In this document: positions 22,725-36,016 of the stretch, one piece after another
Layout: each line of letters begins with the position of its first letter
Position numbering within the stretch: position 1 is the stretch's first letter
From: Misgurnus anguillicaudatus
Lineage: Eukaryota; Chordata; Actinopteri; Cypriniformes; Cobitidae
Reading direction: 5' to 3'
Length of the DNA: 64,000 nucleotides
Assembly: GCF_027580225.2 (NCBI RefSeq)
Contig: NC_073340.2
Location: forward strand, 37,329,501 to 37,393,500
The notes under the pieces: generated by a model
What the model was told of the DNA's origin: nothing
Seen by the model: the letters and a program-made list of their open reading frames with translations, nothing else
Databases searched by the model: none
Made by a program: the position numbers and the translations under genes

Positions 22725-22830
22725 CGCGCGCGTCTGCACACCTTTCCCAAGCGCGCGCTCTCTCTCTCCTCCTCATCCTTATGAAAGCGCTTTATATATC
22801 GCAGATATCTTAACCTAACTGCTGCAAAGG
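22725..22830 (+). promoter_or_regulatory. CpG-rich TATA-containing patch, possible npffr1 promoter
   Basis: Contains GTTACGCGCGCGTCTG and AAGCGCGCGCTCTC, then TTTATATATC near 22790. A donor-like GTGAGT follows from 22830. CG-rich DNA is rare here, which makes a transcription start plausible. It would be an alternative to any start upstream of the 22204 exon. Confidence 0.3.
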
Positions 22831-23528
22831 GTGAGTCGAGAAGTTAAAGTCGTCGCATTAAAAGACTGCACGTCGTGGCTTAAGAAATCCACAATAAAAC
22901 TATTACGCGCATTTAAAAGCAATGTAGCGCGCGCTGCTGCCTAACACATTTATGAAGAAAGACGACAAAGAGCTGCAGATATAAAGTGTGTGTCTAGGTA
23001 AAGAGAGAGACAGAGAAATGTATTTCTATAGAGAAATATTATTTAGTTTCACTTGCATATGTTTATAGATATATAAACACAGAAGAATTATATGATGCCT
23101 AGTAAGGGCACTATGTTTGTAAAATGTTTTGAAACAACACGAGTTAAGCACTGTAGCTCTGAGATGACTTTCCCCAAAAAATGAATGTACAAAACTCAAC
23201 TTTTACAACAACTGTTAATCAATGTACAACAAACAGATAATAATGTTATTCTGAACAAAAATGTCATTTAAAATTGTCCTGATGCGCATCCTATTGTGAA
23301 CTTGTTGCTGATACAGCCCTATTGTAGATATTAATATTGATATTAGAGAATCCTGAAAATGTATATGAAAGTTTATGTTTTATATTTTCAAACGAGTTTC
23401 TTTGTGTAGATTTTATCATGTTTATTTGAAGCTGACCCTTAAGCAATCCTGCTGTGTGACTAATGGATTTGTAAAGTACACATCATTTATTGTTGAATGA
23501 TGAGCACACCAAAAATACATTGCACTTC

Positions 23529-23572
23529 AAAGAAAGAAAGAAAGAAAGAAAGAATGAAAGAATGAAAGAAAG
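23529..23572. repeat. (AAAG)n microsatellite
   Basis: About eleven tetranucleotide units with two AATG variants, in the 5' part of the npffr1 locus. Confidence 0.9.
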
Positions 23573-24919
23573 GTATTGTCCCCTGCTGATTCAAATCAAG
23601 GGAGCTTGCAGAAGATGATATTATATGAACCACATGTGGCTTTATTCTGATTTTTTTCAAATAAATAAACAAAGTAAATTGGGTCTGATGGGATGGTTTT
23701 TCCTGCATGTGATGTTCTTGTATTGAAAATCATTATAAGGTAAAATGTGAGAAGGTACAAAGAAATTCTGCTTAACTCGGACAGATTCAGACTCACTTTT
23801 GAAGATATATTTGTTTGGTTGTGGATTCATATTTATAGAATCATAGAAACATGTTTAACAGACCTGATGATGTGTTTTATAATTCAAACATAAATTGATG
23901 TCACCATTAAAACAAATATGCAGAAACACAATTGCAAAAATAATATAAGAGCATACACTGATTTAAGTGGCTTTTGTGTAAGCAAGTGATTCTAATGCAT
24001 TCTGTGCAAATTATTTATAAGTTCACATCGTACAGCAGCAGTCTCCAACAATCTAAAGGTGAAGAATAGAAATGAAAAGATTATTTTATATTCTGAACTC
24101 CTGTCCAGACCTGCAGCGCTTTTTATTTTTCAATTTATATGGTTTTAAAAAGTTTGAGAATAGATAATGAATCAAGAAAATAAAACAGATTGTCTAACAT
24201 CCAAAACCAGGTTATTATCAGCTTTACCTCAAGCCTCTTGAATAGTGATGGGACTGAGAATTGTACAGGTGAAGCTGATGGTATTAGAACTGAAATCTCA
24301 TCCCTCAGAAAATGCAAAGTGTTTAAAAAATAATAAGGAAACCTAAGAGAGACCAGAGGTTTAAATCTGTTATGTCTTGCTTAAGGAAAATCTACCCTAA
24401 AGAAAAACCTCAGAAGATATTGAGTTTGTTCCAACACCTCTTCCAGATCATCTGTCAGGTCTCCATGCATTACATATGATGCAAAGCTGTGGAACAGGGA
24501 TTGACATGGATGAAAGCAGGGGTTTGTGGAAGTGATGCTCTCAAGGAACACTACATTATTTGACAAAAAACTTCATGACATACTTTAAAAATGCTAAACA
24601 TGTCACATATCTTTGGAAAGCTGCAGATTCTTGTGATTTGAATGATGTAAACCCTTTTTACAATACAATCAACACAGCAGGTACGATTAGTTTCCTTTTG
24701 GGCGTTTTTTTTTCAGGGAATGCTAAGGGGTTAAAACCAAGAATCACTTTGACCATTGAGAATTTCTTGATTCACTTCATTCAAAGTTGGAGACGTTGCA
24801 GTCATTACCCACCACACGCTACCATACAAGCCATAACATCATGCATTGTTTATTGTTGTATCATCTTTAAAACTCTCTTACTTTGCAATCTCTTTTTTGT
24901 CTCGGCAGCTCTCTCAACG

Positions 24920-27900
24920 ATGGACGTCAACCCCTTTTACACGGAGAACATCAGCATTAACCACACCATGCTCTTTAATGACAGCAGAAACATCACTTTC
25001 TTACCGTATTATCAACATTCTCTTGCGGTGGCCACCGTCTTTATTCTGGCGTACGGTCTCATCTTCTTGCTGTGCATGATCGGAAACATCCTGGTGTGTT
25101 TTATTGTGCTGAAAAATAGACAAATGAGAACCGTCACCAACATCTTCATACTGAATCTGGCCATCAGTGATGTGTTAGTGGGCATCTTCTGCCTCCCCAT
25201 CACGCTGGTGGACAACTTGATCACAGGTAAATCATGTGCACTTTCAAATGTCATGCGTGCTAAAAACTTTCTACATTTCACTGGAACTGTAGTTTGACTT
25301 TTTAGGGTTTAAACACTTTCTGAACACTGATCTGAATGTCTAAACATGTCTATACAAAGACACACCGAAGAAGTGACATTACCCAAGTTAGATCTAGAAA
25401 CCAGAATGTCATAATCTCTTTGACTTCACCTTGATCACAGCAGCAGAAGAACTTATTTGAAGGATTTATGTTTGCCTAATGAGAGATTTTACTATCAAAG
25501 TAAAGTAAAAAGTGAAGTACAGTGTAGAGATCAGGATCGTCATGTAATTGAGAGCTTTCAATTTGGTTCACAACACACTTACAGTGTAAAGCAATCACAG
25601 ACTGAACAACAATTACATATTCATAATGTTTACTGCTTGTATGCATGATATCGTTATGATGAAATCTTGACTCAGATTTGTTGTTTAGATTTTGCATAGC
25701 AGACCATGTGTTGTATAAAGCAACCATATGCCATCTGATTCTGTTGACTGTGAATTTAAATACAAACCCAACGAGCCATACGCTACATTGTTTTTTTGAA
25801 TAATTCATGTGATTTAACCCGTCATGTCAATATTTCTAATAAATAATGGCATCTGAACATATGTCAATAAGACTCACCAGAATCTTTGAGATGATCTCTG
25901 ATGAACCCAGAGCAGGTGATGTGCAGAGGTCCTTCATAATGATAGCTGTCTGTGATATTGCCTGCTTGTTAAATACCTCTTCAATAGCTTCTCCATCAAA
26001 TCTTCCCTTTAAACAGATCTGCAGACTATAACAATGTAACTCATAATTTTTTGGCATCTCTATGAAAAAACAAAACTTACTCCCATGACATCAGTGCAGT
26101 ATAAAGCCTATTGTTTTATATTGAAGTTGTCTTTGATGATTTCTAAATGCATGAGTTTTGTGTGTTATTGTCTCTCGGGCAGGTTGGCCGTTTGAAGTGG
26201 TGATCTGTAAGATGAGCGGTCTCGTTCAGGGAGCTTCAGTTTCTGCATCTGTCTTCACACTGGTGGCCATCGCTGTTGAGAGGTCAATAACTCATCTGTA
26301 ATTTTATTCTTCGCATAAAATCACCACCAACCTCTTCAGAAGAATAGTAATAAAAACTGATGTTTGTGCTTTAATGACACACACCTGTGTGCATTTAATT
26401 GTGGTTGTCTGTGTTTCTTTGTGTGGCAATACAAATACATTTATGCATACACTCACCTAAAGGATTATTAGGAACACCATACTAAAACTGAGTTTGACCC
26501 CCTTTCACCTTCAGAACTGCCTTAATTCTACATGGCATTGATTCAACAAGCTGCTGAAAGCATTCTTTAGAAATGTTGGCTCATATTGATAGGATAGCAT
26601 CTTGCAGTTGATGGAGATTTGTGGGATGCACATCCAGTGCACAAAGCTCTCGTTCCACCACATCCCAAAGATGCTCTATTGGGTTGAGATTTCGTGACTG
26701 TGGGGCCATTTTAGTACAGTGAACTCATTGTCATGTTCAAGAAACCAATTCAAGCTTTGTGACATTAGCCATCAGAGGATGAGTACATGGTGGTCATAAA
26801 GGGATGGACATGGTCAGAAACAATGCTCAGGTAGGCCGTGGCATTTAAACGATGCCCAATTGGCACTAAGGGGCCTAAAGTGTGACAAAAAAACATCCTC
26901 CACACCATTACACCACCACCACCAGCCTGCACAGTGGTAACAAGGCATGATGGATCCATGTCTCATTCTGTTTACGCCAAATTCTGACTCTACCATCTGA
27001 ATGTCTCAACAGAAATGGAGACTCATCAGGCCAGGCAATATTTTTCTAGCTCGTGCAAATTGTAGCCTCTTTTTCCTATTTGTAGTGGAGATGAGTGGTA
27101 CCCGGTGGTGTCTTCTGCTGTTGTAGCCCATCCGCCTCAATGTTGTGCATGTTGTGGCTTCACAAATGCTTTGCTGCATACCTCGGTTGTAACGAGTGGT
27201 TATTTTAGTCAAAGTTGCTCTTCTATCAGCTTGAATCAGTCGGTTCATTCTCCTCTGACCTCTAGCATCAACAAGGCATTTTCGCACACAGGACTGCCGC
27301 ATTCTGGATGTTTTTCCCTTTTCACACCATTCTTTGTATCCCTAGAAATGGTTGTGCGTGAAAATCCCAGTGACTGAGCAGATCAGACTGGCCCGTCTGG
27401 CCCCGACAACCATGCCACGCTCAAAATTGCTTAAATCACCTTACTTTCCCATTCTGACATTCATTTTAGAGTTCAGGAGATTGTCTTTATCAGGACCACA
27501 CCCCTAAATGCACTGAAGCAACTGCCATGTGATTGGTAGATAAATGCATTAATGAGAATTAACCTATTAATCCTTTAGGTGAGTATATATGCTCTTTTCC
27601 TACAAACAACCATCATGTCTCAGGTATATTCCAGCTTTGATCCTCAGAGGACATACATACTGATAAAATTGTCACTTTGTATATAAGTGTCTGCTGAATG
27701 TATAAATGTAAATGATTAAACATTGATGCACACTATGACTGCATTATAAGTTGCTCTGGATTAAAATGTCTCACATTTGACAGCACTTATCAAGCTTTTT
27801 ACAAAACAGTGATTCAGGGAGACTGAGATTCAGACCAGCCTGACTTTAAACAACCTTTTGATGATTCCTTTCTTTCAGGTTTCGCTGCATTGTTTATCCA

Positions 27901-28668
27901 TTCAGGCAGAAGCTGACAGAGCGTCAGGCCATCATCACCATCGCCTTCATCTGGGCTCTGGCCATCGCCATCATGTGTCCCTCTGCGGTGACACTGACCG
28001 TCTCCCAGGATCTTCAGCACTTTATGGTGGACCAGGACAACATCACTTATCCTGTGTACACCTGCTGGGAGGCGTGGCCTGAGCGGAACATGAGGAAGAT
28101 CTACACCACCGTCCTCTTCTCACATATTTACCTGGCACCCGTGGCGCTCATCGTCGTCATGTACACACGCATCTCCATCAAGCTCTTCAAATCGCCTGCT
28201 TCCATTCGCGACGCGCACACGGAGGACAACAGTCGTCGAGTTTTCCGTAGGAAGTTGAAGGTGGTTAACATGTTGCTGATGGTGGCTTCGCTCTTCACCG
28301 TCTCTTGGCTTCCGCTGTGGATCGTCATCATGTTGACGGACTATGGGAATCTGACAGCCGCTCAGCTGGATCTGGTGGCCGTCTATGTCTTCCCGTTCGC
28401 CCACTGGCTGGCCTTCTTCAACAGCAGCATCAACCCCATCGTTTACGGTTACTTCAACGAGAACTTCCGTCGTGGCTTTCAGGCGGCGTTTAAGTTTGGG
28501 GTTTGTCTGGTAGAGGTACCGCCGCATCCCAGACGCAACTGCACGTGGAAACACAACCGGGTGTGCGTGGATGAAGACCGGACGAGGAAGAGCGTGCCGG
28601 GTAAAGGAAGGAGAAATTTCTGCAGCAAAGATCAGTGTGATGACTTAGTGCTGGAGGATCTAGACTGA
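24920..28668 (+). CDS. npffr1: Neuropeptide FF receptor 1-like GPCR
   Basis: Rhodopsin-class seven-helix receptor for RFamide peptides (NPFF/RFRP type), known in mammals to couple mainly to Gi and act at the neuronal plasma membrane. Coding exons 24920-25226, 26183-26282 and 27879-28668 give 398 residues, all introns GT-AG. The N-terminus has four N-glycosylation sequons (NIS, NHT, NDS, NIT at residues 10-26) and no signal peptide. Helix 1 has GN at 55-56, helix 2 LNLAISD ending at Asp84, and extracellular loop 1 ends in the conserved Cys111. Helix 3 ends in ERFRC, the NPFFR form of DRY. Loop 2 has the CWEAWPE cysteine, helix 6 SWLPLW and helix 7 [16 protein letters not shown]. The first two introns fall after helix 2 and at the ERF motif. 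Fish have several npffr1-like paralogues and I cannot say which this is. The second intron holds a Tc1 relic. An upstream exon may add 12 residues. Confidence 0.95.
26448..27587 (-). pseudogene. Tc1/mariner transposon relic with dead transposase
   Basis: Inverted ends TACACTCACCTAAAGGATTA and TTAATCCTTTAGGTGAGTATA abut TA dinucleotides, as in Tc1 elements. On the minus strand, fragments of a Tc1 transposase remain. A DNA-binding part is at 27006-27302 (with [12 protein letters not shown] and [15 protein letters not shown]). A catalytic part follows with [12 protein letters not shown] and the [16 protein letters not shown] region at 26765-26996. Frameshifts and internal deletions separate them. 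It lies in the intron between the second and third npffr1 coding exons, opposite to the gene. Confidence 0.88.
27650..27718 (+). mobile_element. SINE/L2 3' tail fragment
   Basis: GTCACTTTGTATATAAGTGTCTGCTGAATG followed by ATAAATGTAAATG is a mutated copy of the teleost SINE/L2 tail. Only the tail is recognisable. Confidence 0.55.
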
Positions 28669-28744
28669 AGAGATTCACATCATCAAACCTCCAGCTGCAG
28701 TCATGATCAATGCAAAGCTACAACAAATATACTGTCAGATAAAA

Positions 28745-29378
28745 TGGTGCTGTAGGGGCAGTACCCTTAAACCCTTTAACTGGTGCAGCACTTTTTGAGT
28801 TAAGGGGAAGGGGGGGGTGAAAAGGTGATATACACCTTTAAATTAATATAACTCTGGCATTTATTTGGTCAAGAAGCTTTATCTTGGTCTTGTTTCAAAG
28901 ATTTTCACAGAAGTGTCTGGACATAAAATTATTAAATAAAAATTGTTATTACAGTGTACATTTATTGTAATAAATAAAAATAGTACAAAAAATATATGTT
29001 TTATACATAAAATTATCACAAAAAATATGTTGTGACTTTTAGTGGTTTTACCAACAACGACCACTAGGTGTCAACGGTATGCTGCATACTCTTGTCACAA
29101 ATTAATAGATTACTGTCACTGCATTATTATTACTGCTAAAATGTTTTAAAATATAAAATCTACATTCTTTCCAACAATGTATCGTTTTTGTGATAGATAA
29201 AAATTGACATGCAAAATATTGAAGTAAACTCAGGTGTCCCGCTCACGGGACAGCACCAGTTAAGGGTTAAGGGTCGTAATACAGTATGTACCATTTACAT
29301 TTGGTAATAATATGTACTAATATGAACTCTTCAGGTGCAGAGGTGTACTTTTAGAAAGGGTACCGCCCCCAGTGACCA
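28745..29378. mobile_element. Inverted-repeat element with a second element nested inside
   Basis: Outer ends GTGCTGTAGGGGCAGTACCC and GGGTACCGCCCCCAGTGAC are imperfect inverted repeats. Inside, the ends TAAACCCTTTAACTGGTGC (28768) and GCACCAGTTAAGGGTTAAGG (about 29273) mark a later insertion making up most of the length. Non-coding, just after npffr1. Confidence 0.65.
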
Positions 29379-29502
29379 TTCTTGGGTGAGATGTTAAACA
29401 AAAACTGAAGAGCGTGTCATTTTTTACTCACACTAATCTATGATTTTCTTTCTTCTGTCAAACACAAAAGATGACGTTAGGATGTCTGTCTTTATATAAT
29501 AA

Positions 29503-29812
29503 TAGTGGCGGCCGGTGAATTCAAAATATGTGTTCGGTACGTCATGTGAACCTATGTGCATCATGTCAAAATGCGTTCCTGTTGTAGACGCATCAAACAG
29601 GTTTATGATAAAAGAGACACAAAATGAGATTAAGTGAGTATCTGGAAAACGTGAGCGTCTCTTTTATTCTGAAACCCCTTCGAAACGTCTGCAGAAGACA
29701 TTGACATGACGCGTGAAGCACATAGGTACATAGCAACATATTTTGACATGACGGGCTAAATACATGTTTTGATGAGCTTGGCATCGTGCACCCTTGATAA
29801 AGAAGTCACGGG
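29503..29812 (+). repeat. Dispersed repeat, family C (copy 1)
   Basis: Begins AGTGGCGGCCGGTGA. It shares GTATCTGGAAAA, CCCCTTCGAA and ATATTTTGACATGAC, in that order, with 34405-34606. Probably a non-autonomous DNA transposon. Confidence 0.55.
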
Positions 29813-30539
29813 TATAATAAAGTGAATGTTAGGTTCATTTATTTGCCCTAAAGACCAGTTGACACAACCACACATACAATGACATGCTACAACAAAAATA
29901 AAACACAACAATACAACATATGTTCTGGGAAGTAATTGTGACTGCATGCTTTGTCATGTGTTACACAATCACACTGTATGACTTTAGACAAATGTGTCAT
30001 ATTGGGCTTTTATGGTGGTTTAAAGCATCTTTAAAAGGTTCGCAAGCATTCACAGATGTGTGTTTGCCATATTAAAAATGATTGTTGTTGTATATCTGTA
30101 CAGAGGTTATCATTTGCTCTGCTGTAATAGTCTATTTGATATGTAAATACAAGTCAAACTATTTGCTGTGTTCAACAAACAGTAATTACTACAATTAATT
30201 TTGTGAAGTGTCTGTGTTTGCTCCTTCAGATAAACAAACGCAAAGTAATTAACTGGCAAACGCAGGTTGTGAATACTCAAATGCATACAAAGATGGATTT
30301 TTTAACATTGATATTTTGTATAAAAAAGCCTTTTATGTTTTACTGTGAAACTAAAAGCAAGTCAGTGGGGCAAGTTGTCACACACTGAGGTAACTTAACA
30401 GTCGCTGTTAATAAAACTCAAAGTATGCTGATGTTATTTTATTCCGTTCCCATCTTTGCTCTATGTTGATATGGAAATTGTAGTTTGGCAAATATAATTC
30501 ACACAAGATCTCAGGTGTGTCCAGAATGTGTATGTGAAA

Positions 30540-31030
30540 TGTTAGCCTAAAAGACCCCACAGATGATTTATTATAGCATGTCTAAAAAGCCTCTATTTGG
30601 GTGCAAGCAAAAATTAGCTGTGTTTGTGTGTGTACCTTTAAATGCAAATAAGCTACAGCTCCTCGCTCTCTTAACAAAAGAGACAGTAAGCGCTTTCAGT
30701 TCAAATAGATCTGATTTTGTGTAGAAGCGCAGAGAAAATAGCGCTCAGTGACAACTTTCGGAAGGCAGAAACTATGATAATACAGGACTGTGAGTCAGCG
30801 GCCATGGGCGGGGCTTTAGCAGTGTGACATCACATTGCTTAAAGAATCAAAACCGCATGTCTAATGAGACAGCTTTGGTTTAATGAGGATAAAAAACAAA
30901 GAACGGGTGGATTTGTTTTTCATTGTAGTGTGGTTGTGGTCACACACTGCCGACAAACATTTATGTTTAACACCATGTAAAAGTGGATTTTTTTTATAAT
31001 AGGCCTGAAGGCTGTCTTATATACATCCAT
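30540..31030. repeat. Probable degraded dispersed repeat
   Basis: Segments such as CCTTTAAATGCAAATAAGCT and GTGGTCACACACTGCCGACA resemble an abundant teleost element. The ends are not clear and no coding frame is present. Confidence 0.35.
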
Positions 31031-31824
31031 ATTAATGACTGACAGGCCTGAATGTTTATTAAACAAAATGTTTTTTACAGTTCAGCATTTGTGTGTAATT
31101 GTTTTTTATGTTGACTATAACACAAACTTAAAACATTAACTCAGCCCCTTTAAAAAGCTAAACCGTTACACAATAACACTAAACAATGTTTACACAATAA
31201 CATGAACTGAAATAACTACACATGCACATCGATAAGCACCTTACCCAACAATCCGAGTGCATTCACGGTACTCAAAATCAGCAGGAGATCTGCAGGTAAT
31301 CCAGCCTGTAAAAGATTTAACACCTGGAAACCGTCTGTTCATCTGCTGTCGTGCTGCTTTCACGGCTTCTTTCATTCTTTACACACAGAGATATATCAGC
31401 CCACATAAACAACACAGAAAGATGAAAGCTAATCTCTCTTACAGATAACACATCACATTCACATTCAAGTATGAAACGGCTACACCCGAGTCAGACAGAT
31501 TTAGTGTACAGGAGTGAACTTTGACCAAACTGATCTGATGTCTCGCATCCACACGGCCGGATGAGCAGCAGATTATTGGCTTAAGTGTTTTTCACCAGTC
31601 GTGTTCATGTGCAGAAGATGACTCAAAGACATCACCAGAATCTGAAAAGACCAAACACAGCAGGAATATCAGTCAATATGAGCTTCAGCATTGAAGAAAG
31701 AGCTCAAGAAAACACACAAGATTACAGAGTTTACTTTAGTAAGTCTCTTTACATGCATGCATGATGACATTTACTCAAATCATACGATATCTGTCAGTGA
31801 CTTCAGTTCAGGTTCATTTCATTT

Positions 31825-31866
31825 ATGCATTTTTATCCAAATAACTTACAGTGCATTCAAAGTATA
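31825..31866 (-). mobile_element. Reverse-oriented SINE tail fragment
   Basis: ATCCAAATAACTTACAGTGCATTC is the reverse complement of the SINE/L2 tail seen at 8260. Fragment in the first ppa1 intron. Confidence 0.5.
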
Positions 31867-33049
31867 CATTTATATCTGCTAATGCAATGATATATCTGTT
31901 GAGCTACAGTACAGAAACACACTCGACATGCAGATGTTTGACCAATAACACTGATGTATCTGTGATTTCATTTGGCATTTTCCTCCTTTTCCTTACACTT
32001 TCACTATGAAAAGAAATATTTCAGGTTTTATTTTGACAAACGCATGATGTTGGCCATCTGTTGATGACAGTAACAGGTGGATGTAAATTACTGTTGCTAT
32101 GTAACCAAGCACATCTTCATGTGCCACACAGGCAAAAATATAAAGATATGAGTTTTTTAAAGATATGATGTTAAAAGCCATCTTTACTGTATTTACGACA
32201 TGAGATTACATCAACATTAAAGGAATCTGGTTATTATTTTGTCCTCGTAGAAAATGCAGAAGGAAAATATATATCACCTTTCCATGACATCCCCATCTAC
32301 GCAGATGAGACTGAGGTATGAAATATTTTCATCTCTTGATTGATACCTGTGAGATTGAAAGCAGTCAAACTAAACCAGAAGAATCATATTGATTTGTGCA
32401 CATCCAACAGAAACACAGACAAGCAAACACATAGAAATCCTAGTCTTAGAAATACATCAAAACATTTCAAAACGACAAGTAATGTGGGTTTTTTGAGTCT
32501 ATACCTCTGTATTAAGATGCATTAATGGTGGACTAATGAAGTGGAAGAGAGATACGCATGTCTCTGTTTTTAATCCAGGTGTAACAGTCTCTATATGTGA
32601 CTCATGCTGACCAAATGAGTCTGAATGCACTCGGTCTAATTTGAAGCGAGAGACAAAAGAAAGTATAAATGTTGATTTTGGTTGAAATTGAGGTTTTCAT
32701 AAAAAATAAGTACATGAAGCCCTCGTCTAGTGATCCCAATGCTCTACATAGTCATTAAACATCTAAAATGATCTTAATTTGTATGTTTACTGAGAAGTGT
32801 ATCGTCCTAAATGCTTAATCCTAATACAAAGATGCATCTTCAGATGTGTGTGTGCGGGTGTATATGTGTGTTTTTTCTTACCTGACATGAATCTTCTGTA
32901 AGTGACTCAGAGCACTCAGAGGAAACACTCGAACAGAGATTAATACTTAAAGATATAACCAATGCACGCCAGGGACATCTACTTAACCAAACCAAAAACA
33001 AGTCATAGGAATATTTATGTGAATCTAAAACACAGTCTGATTATTTGTT

Positions 33050-33069
33050 TCTCTCTCTCTCTCTCTCTG
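33050..33069. repeat. (CT)n microsatellite
   Basis: A short run of CT repeats in a ppa1 intron. Confidence 0.85.
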
Positions 33070-34404
33070 TTTTATCTGTAAAATAAGAGGCTCTCATCAT
33101 AAATCAATCTGAGTATCATACAGATATAATGTGAATTATAGATGTGAATTTCTCTTTGTGTGCAGAAAAACGTGTGGTCACAAAGAATGTGTTGAATAAT
33201 AACTAAAAAAGAAGAAACTTGAGCTAAAATACTGAAACTAAAAGCATACAGATCTTCTGTCCAGAGAGATTCAGACTGAAGCACATAAACAAATAAAAGA
33301 TATTATTTTATTTTGGGTTCATTACCTCCCATTTGGTTCTGAATCCACGTGGCTCTTAATAATTGTGTCCTGTGTCACATGGCTCTGACTGAACTATTGT
33401 GAAGATCAACATTGAGTCATTTTATGTGAGTCATAGCGTGCAGATCCATTACACTACACATGAGTATATAAATACCTCCGAGTATCTCTGACGTTCTGAT
33501 TCAGCATGATGGATTTGAAACATAATAATAACTCTTTTATTGTGATGCAGAACAGCTTGTTGAAACACAGACATGCTGTTTAAAGAGTAGCATGTACGTT
33601 AATATAACAAATGGATTCATTATTTTAATTTCCTGCCATTACAAATAGTTGAATTAACTTTAATGTCATTAATATTTCAAGCAGTGCAATGATGCATCAT
33701 TCAATAAAGATCACATGTGGAGTGATTGTTACTCGCTCACTTGACAAACACACTTACCTTTTAAAAATCATTACAGTATTATTAACTCTGTGACTCATGA
33801 TCTCATTCCATTCACAGCTCTATTATACACAATCACATGTATGCAGATTAAAAAACATCTAAATGTATATACTGCAGTTGATGTATGTGGATGTGAATTT
33901 GCAATGGCACTGGGTGTGAGATTTATATTAAACATTAAATCTGTGAAGGCGTATGACATATGCACGCAAAATTGGAATTTGGTGTATGTATTGCACGACT
34001 TTTCACACTGTGCTATTTATACACACTTCATAAGAATGGTTTGGAAAATAGATATTTTACATGACATTTACAAGCCTATATTCACACGTGTTTTATCCAC
34101 ATTGTGTTTACTTACACAGATTAAATCTTTTATTTCTTCAGGACATCTTTCACGCTGTTATTGAAGTTCCTAGATGGACAAATGCCAAAATGGAGGTAAG
34201 ATTCTGGAAAGGTTATATATCAACACTAATATCATCTGATACCATCAACACTGTAAAACGCACGCACACACATTAAAGAAAATAGGATGATACACAGTGT
34301 GTTATTTTGTTTTACACCTTTCTGATTATCCAAACTGAATAAAGAAATTCAATGATAATGAAGTCAAATAAATGATATGCTTTTATCTATGTCGAACTAT
34401 GCTT

Positions 34405-34606
34405 TTAAGTCAGTATCTGGAAAATGTGAGTGTCGCTTTTATCATAAACCCCTTCGAACCCCATCTGCACCAGGCACATATTTTGACATGACACGTGATG
34501 CACACGCCAAACACATATTATAAATGATGAGCCAGACACATGATGGGATAAATAAATGTTGTGACGAGCTTCGCATTGTGAGATAAAGATGTCACCGGAC
34601 GCCACT
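34405..34606 (+). repeat. Dispersed repeat, family C (copy 2)
   Basis: Matches 29503-29812 through GTATCTGGAAAA, CCCCTTCGAA and ATATTTTGACATGAC. It ends TCACCGGACGCCACTG, the inverse of the left end of copy 1, so these are terminal repeats. Confidence 0.55.
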
Positions 34607-36016
34607 GCTGCATATCCATTTTTTTTATTTATTTAAATTAATTTAAAGTAATACTTTACTTTACATTTACATTTACTTTATCCTACATAAAAATAAAAGT
34701 GTAAGGGCTCCAACCTTACCAATGCTTACATTTAATATTCTGATTATTTTATGGGCTCAACCAAAAAAAAAATATTATTAATTTAATATTTTGCATTTAA
34801 CTTTGATCAGCATGATCAGAGGTAATCGAGTGAAGTTTGTGAAGATCATAAAGCATTTTGACAGGCATATTTAACAAAGTTTTAGGTTTATTAATTTGCA
34901 AAACCGAGAAAAATATCCAATTTAATTTACAGAAGAAACCACAGCTCATTTTTGAACAGCGAGTAGATAAACTTCAGATTTCAGTATGAACTTTGGGTCA
35001 CTTATGGATGATTGAGTTCATCTGTAATCTGCAGAGGTCTGAGCTCTCAACCGCTACGACTTCATCACAATCAATCAATGAAAGAAACCTGATTAATCAA
35101 CTGATCAAGTCATATTCATTTCTTTTCCGTAGATTGCCACTAAAGATCCTCTTATCCACTGAAGCAGGACATAAAGAAAGGAAATCTATCATCATAAGGG
35201 CTACATCTGGAACTATGGGGTGATCCCTCAGGTCTGCAGACTCATCCAGTCTTTTAGAAGTGAAGCATGCAAAATTCAAGTGCACTGGTGTGGAAATAAA
35301 ACCCAGGGCGTATGAGGAGCCTAACTGTCCATGCATGAACAAACTCTTAAAGTCAAATTTTATGCACATTTAATCTGCCAACAGAGCCAAGAAATTCAAA
35401 GCAATTCTGGAAGCAATAATGAGGGAACATTATTAGAGCTCACTGCATATCTGCATTCATTTCAATCATATATTCAAAACTTTAAAATAAATGAACGGCT
35501 CGTGTTTTGCCTTTCTTTGACGTGGGAAGATCCAGGAGACAGGGATGGAGACACCAACTGCTGTGGAGACAATGATCCTATAGACATCTGAGACATTGAT
35601 CATATGGTGAATACCAAATATTGAAATATGAAATGAGCACTATACTTTAAAGAAAAACATGAATAAACCGTAAGGTATTTGGACTGAGAACTTGTTGAAC
35701 TATGACACATATCATCATTTGACAGCTATGACTTAAATTCATTTTTGTTTTAGTTCACAGTTTTTGTTAACCCGAGGCCAGATTAAGGTTTCTCTTCCTC
35801 ATGTTTCTTTGAGATAACGCTAGAATATAATCATATGTCTGTCATAATCGACTGTCATTGCTTAAGGCTCAGTCTGGTGGTTTCTCCAGCTTATCGTGTT
35901 ATAACCCCAACTCTCTAGGCACAACCATTTTAATGTCATTTCTGTCATTTAAACACTTTTAAATGCAAATTATACTTTTTTTAAAGAGCCAGTAAGATGA
36001 CAATTTTAAGCGTCCT

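Noticed and set aside
28120..28554. 144-residue minus-strand frame
   Set aside because: Shadow of the conserved npffr1 third coding exon.
33790..34164. 124-residue open frame
   Set aside because: Mostly intron read through; only the last few codons overlap ppa1 exon 3 (34142-34195), and the rest shows no conservation pattern.
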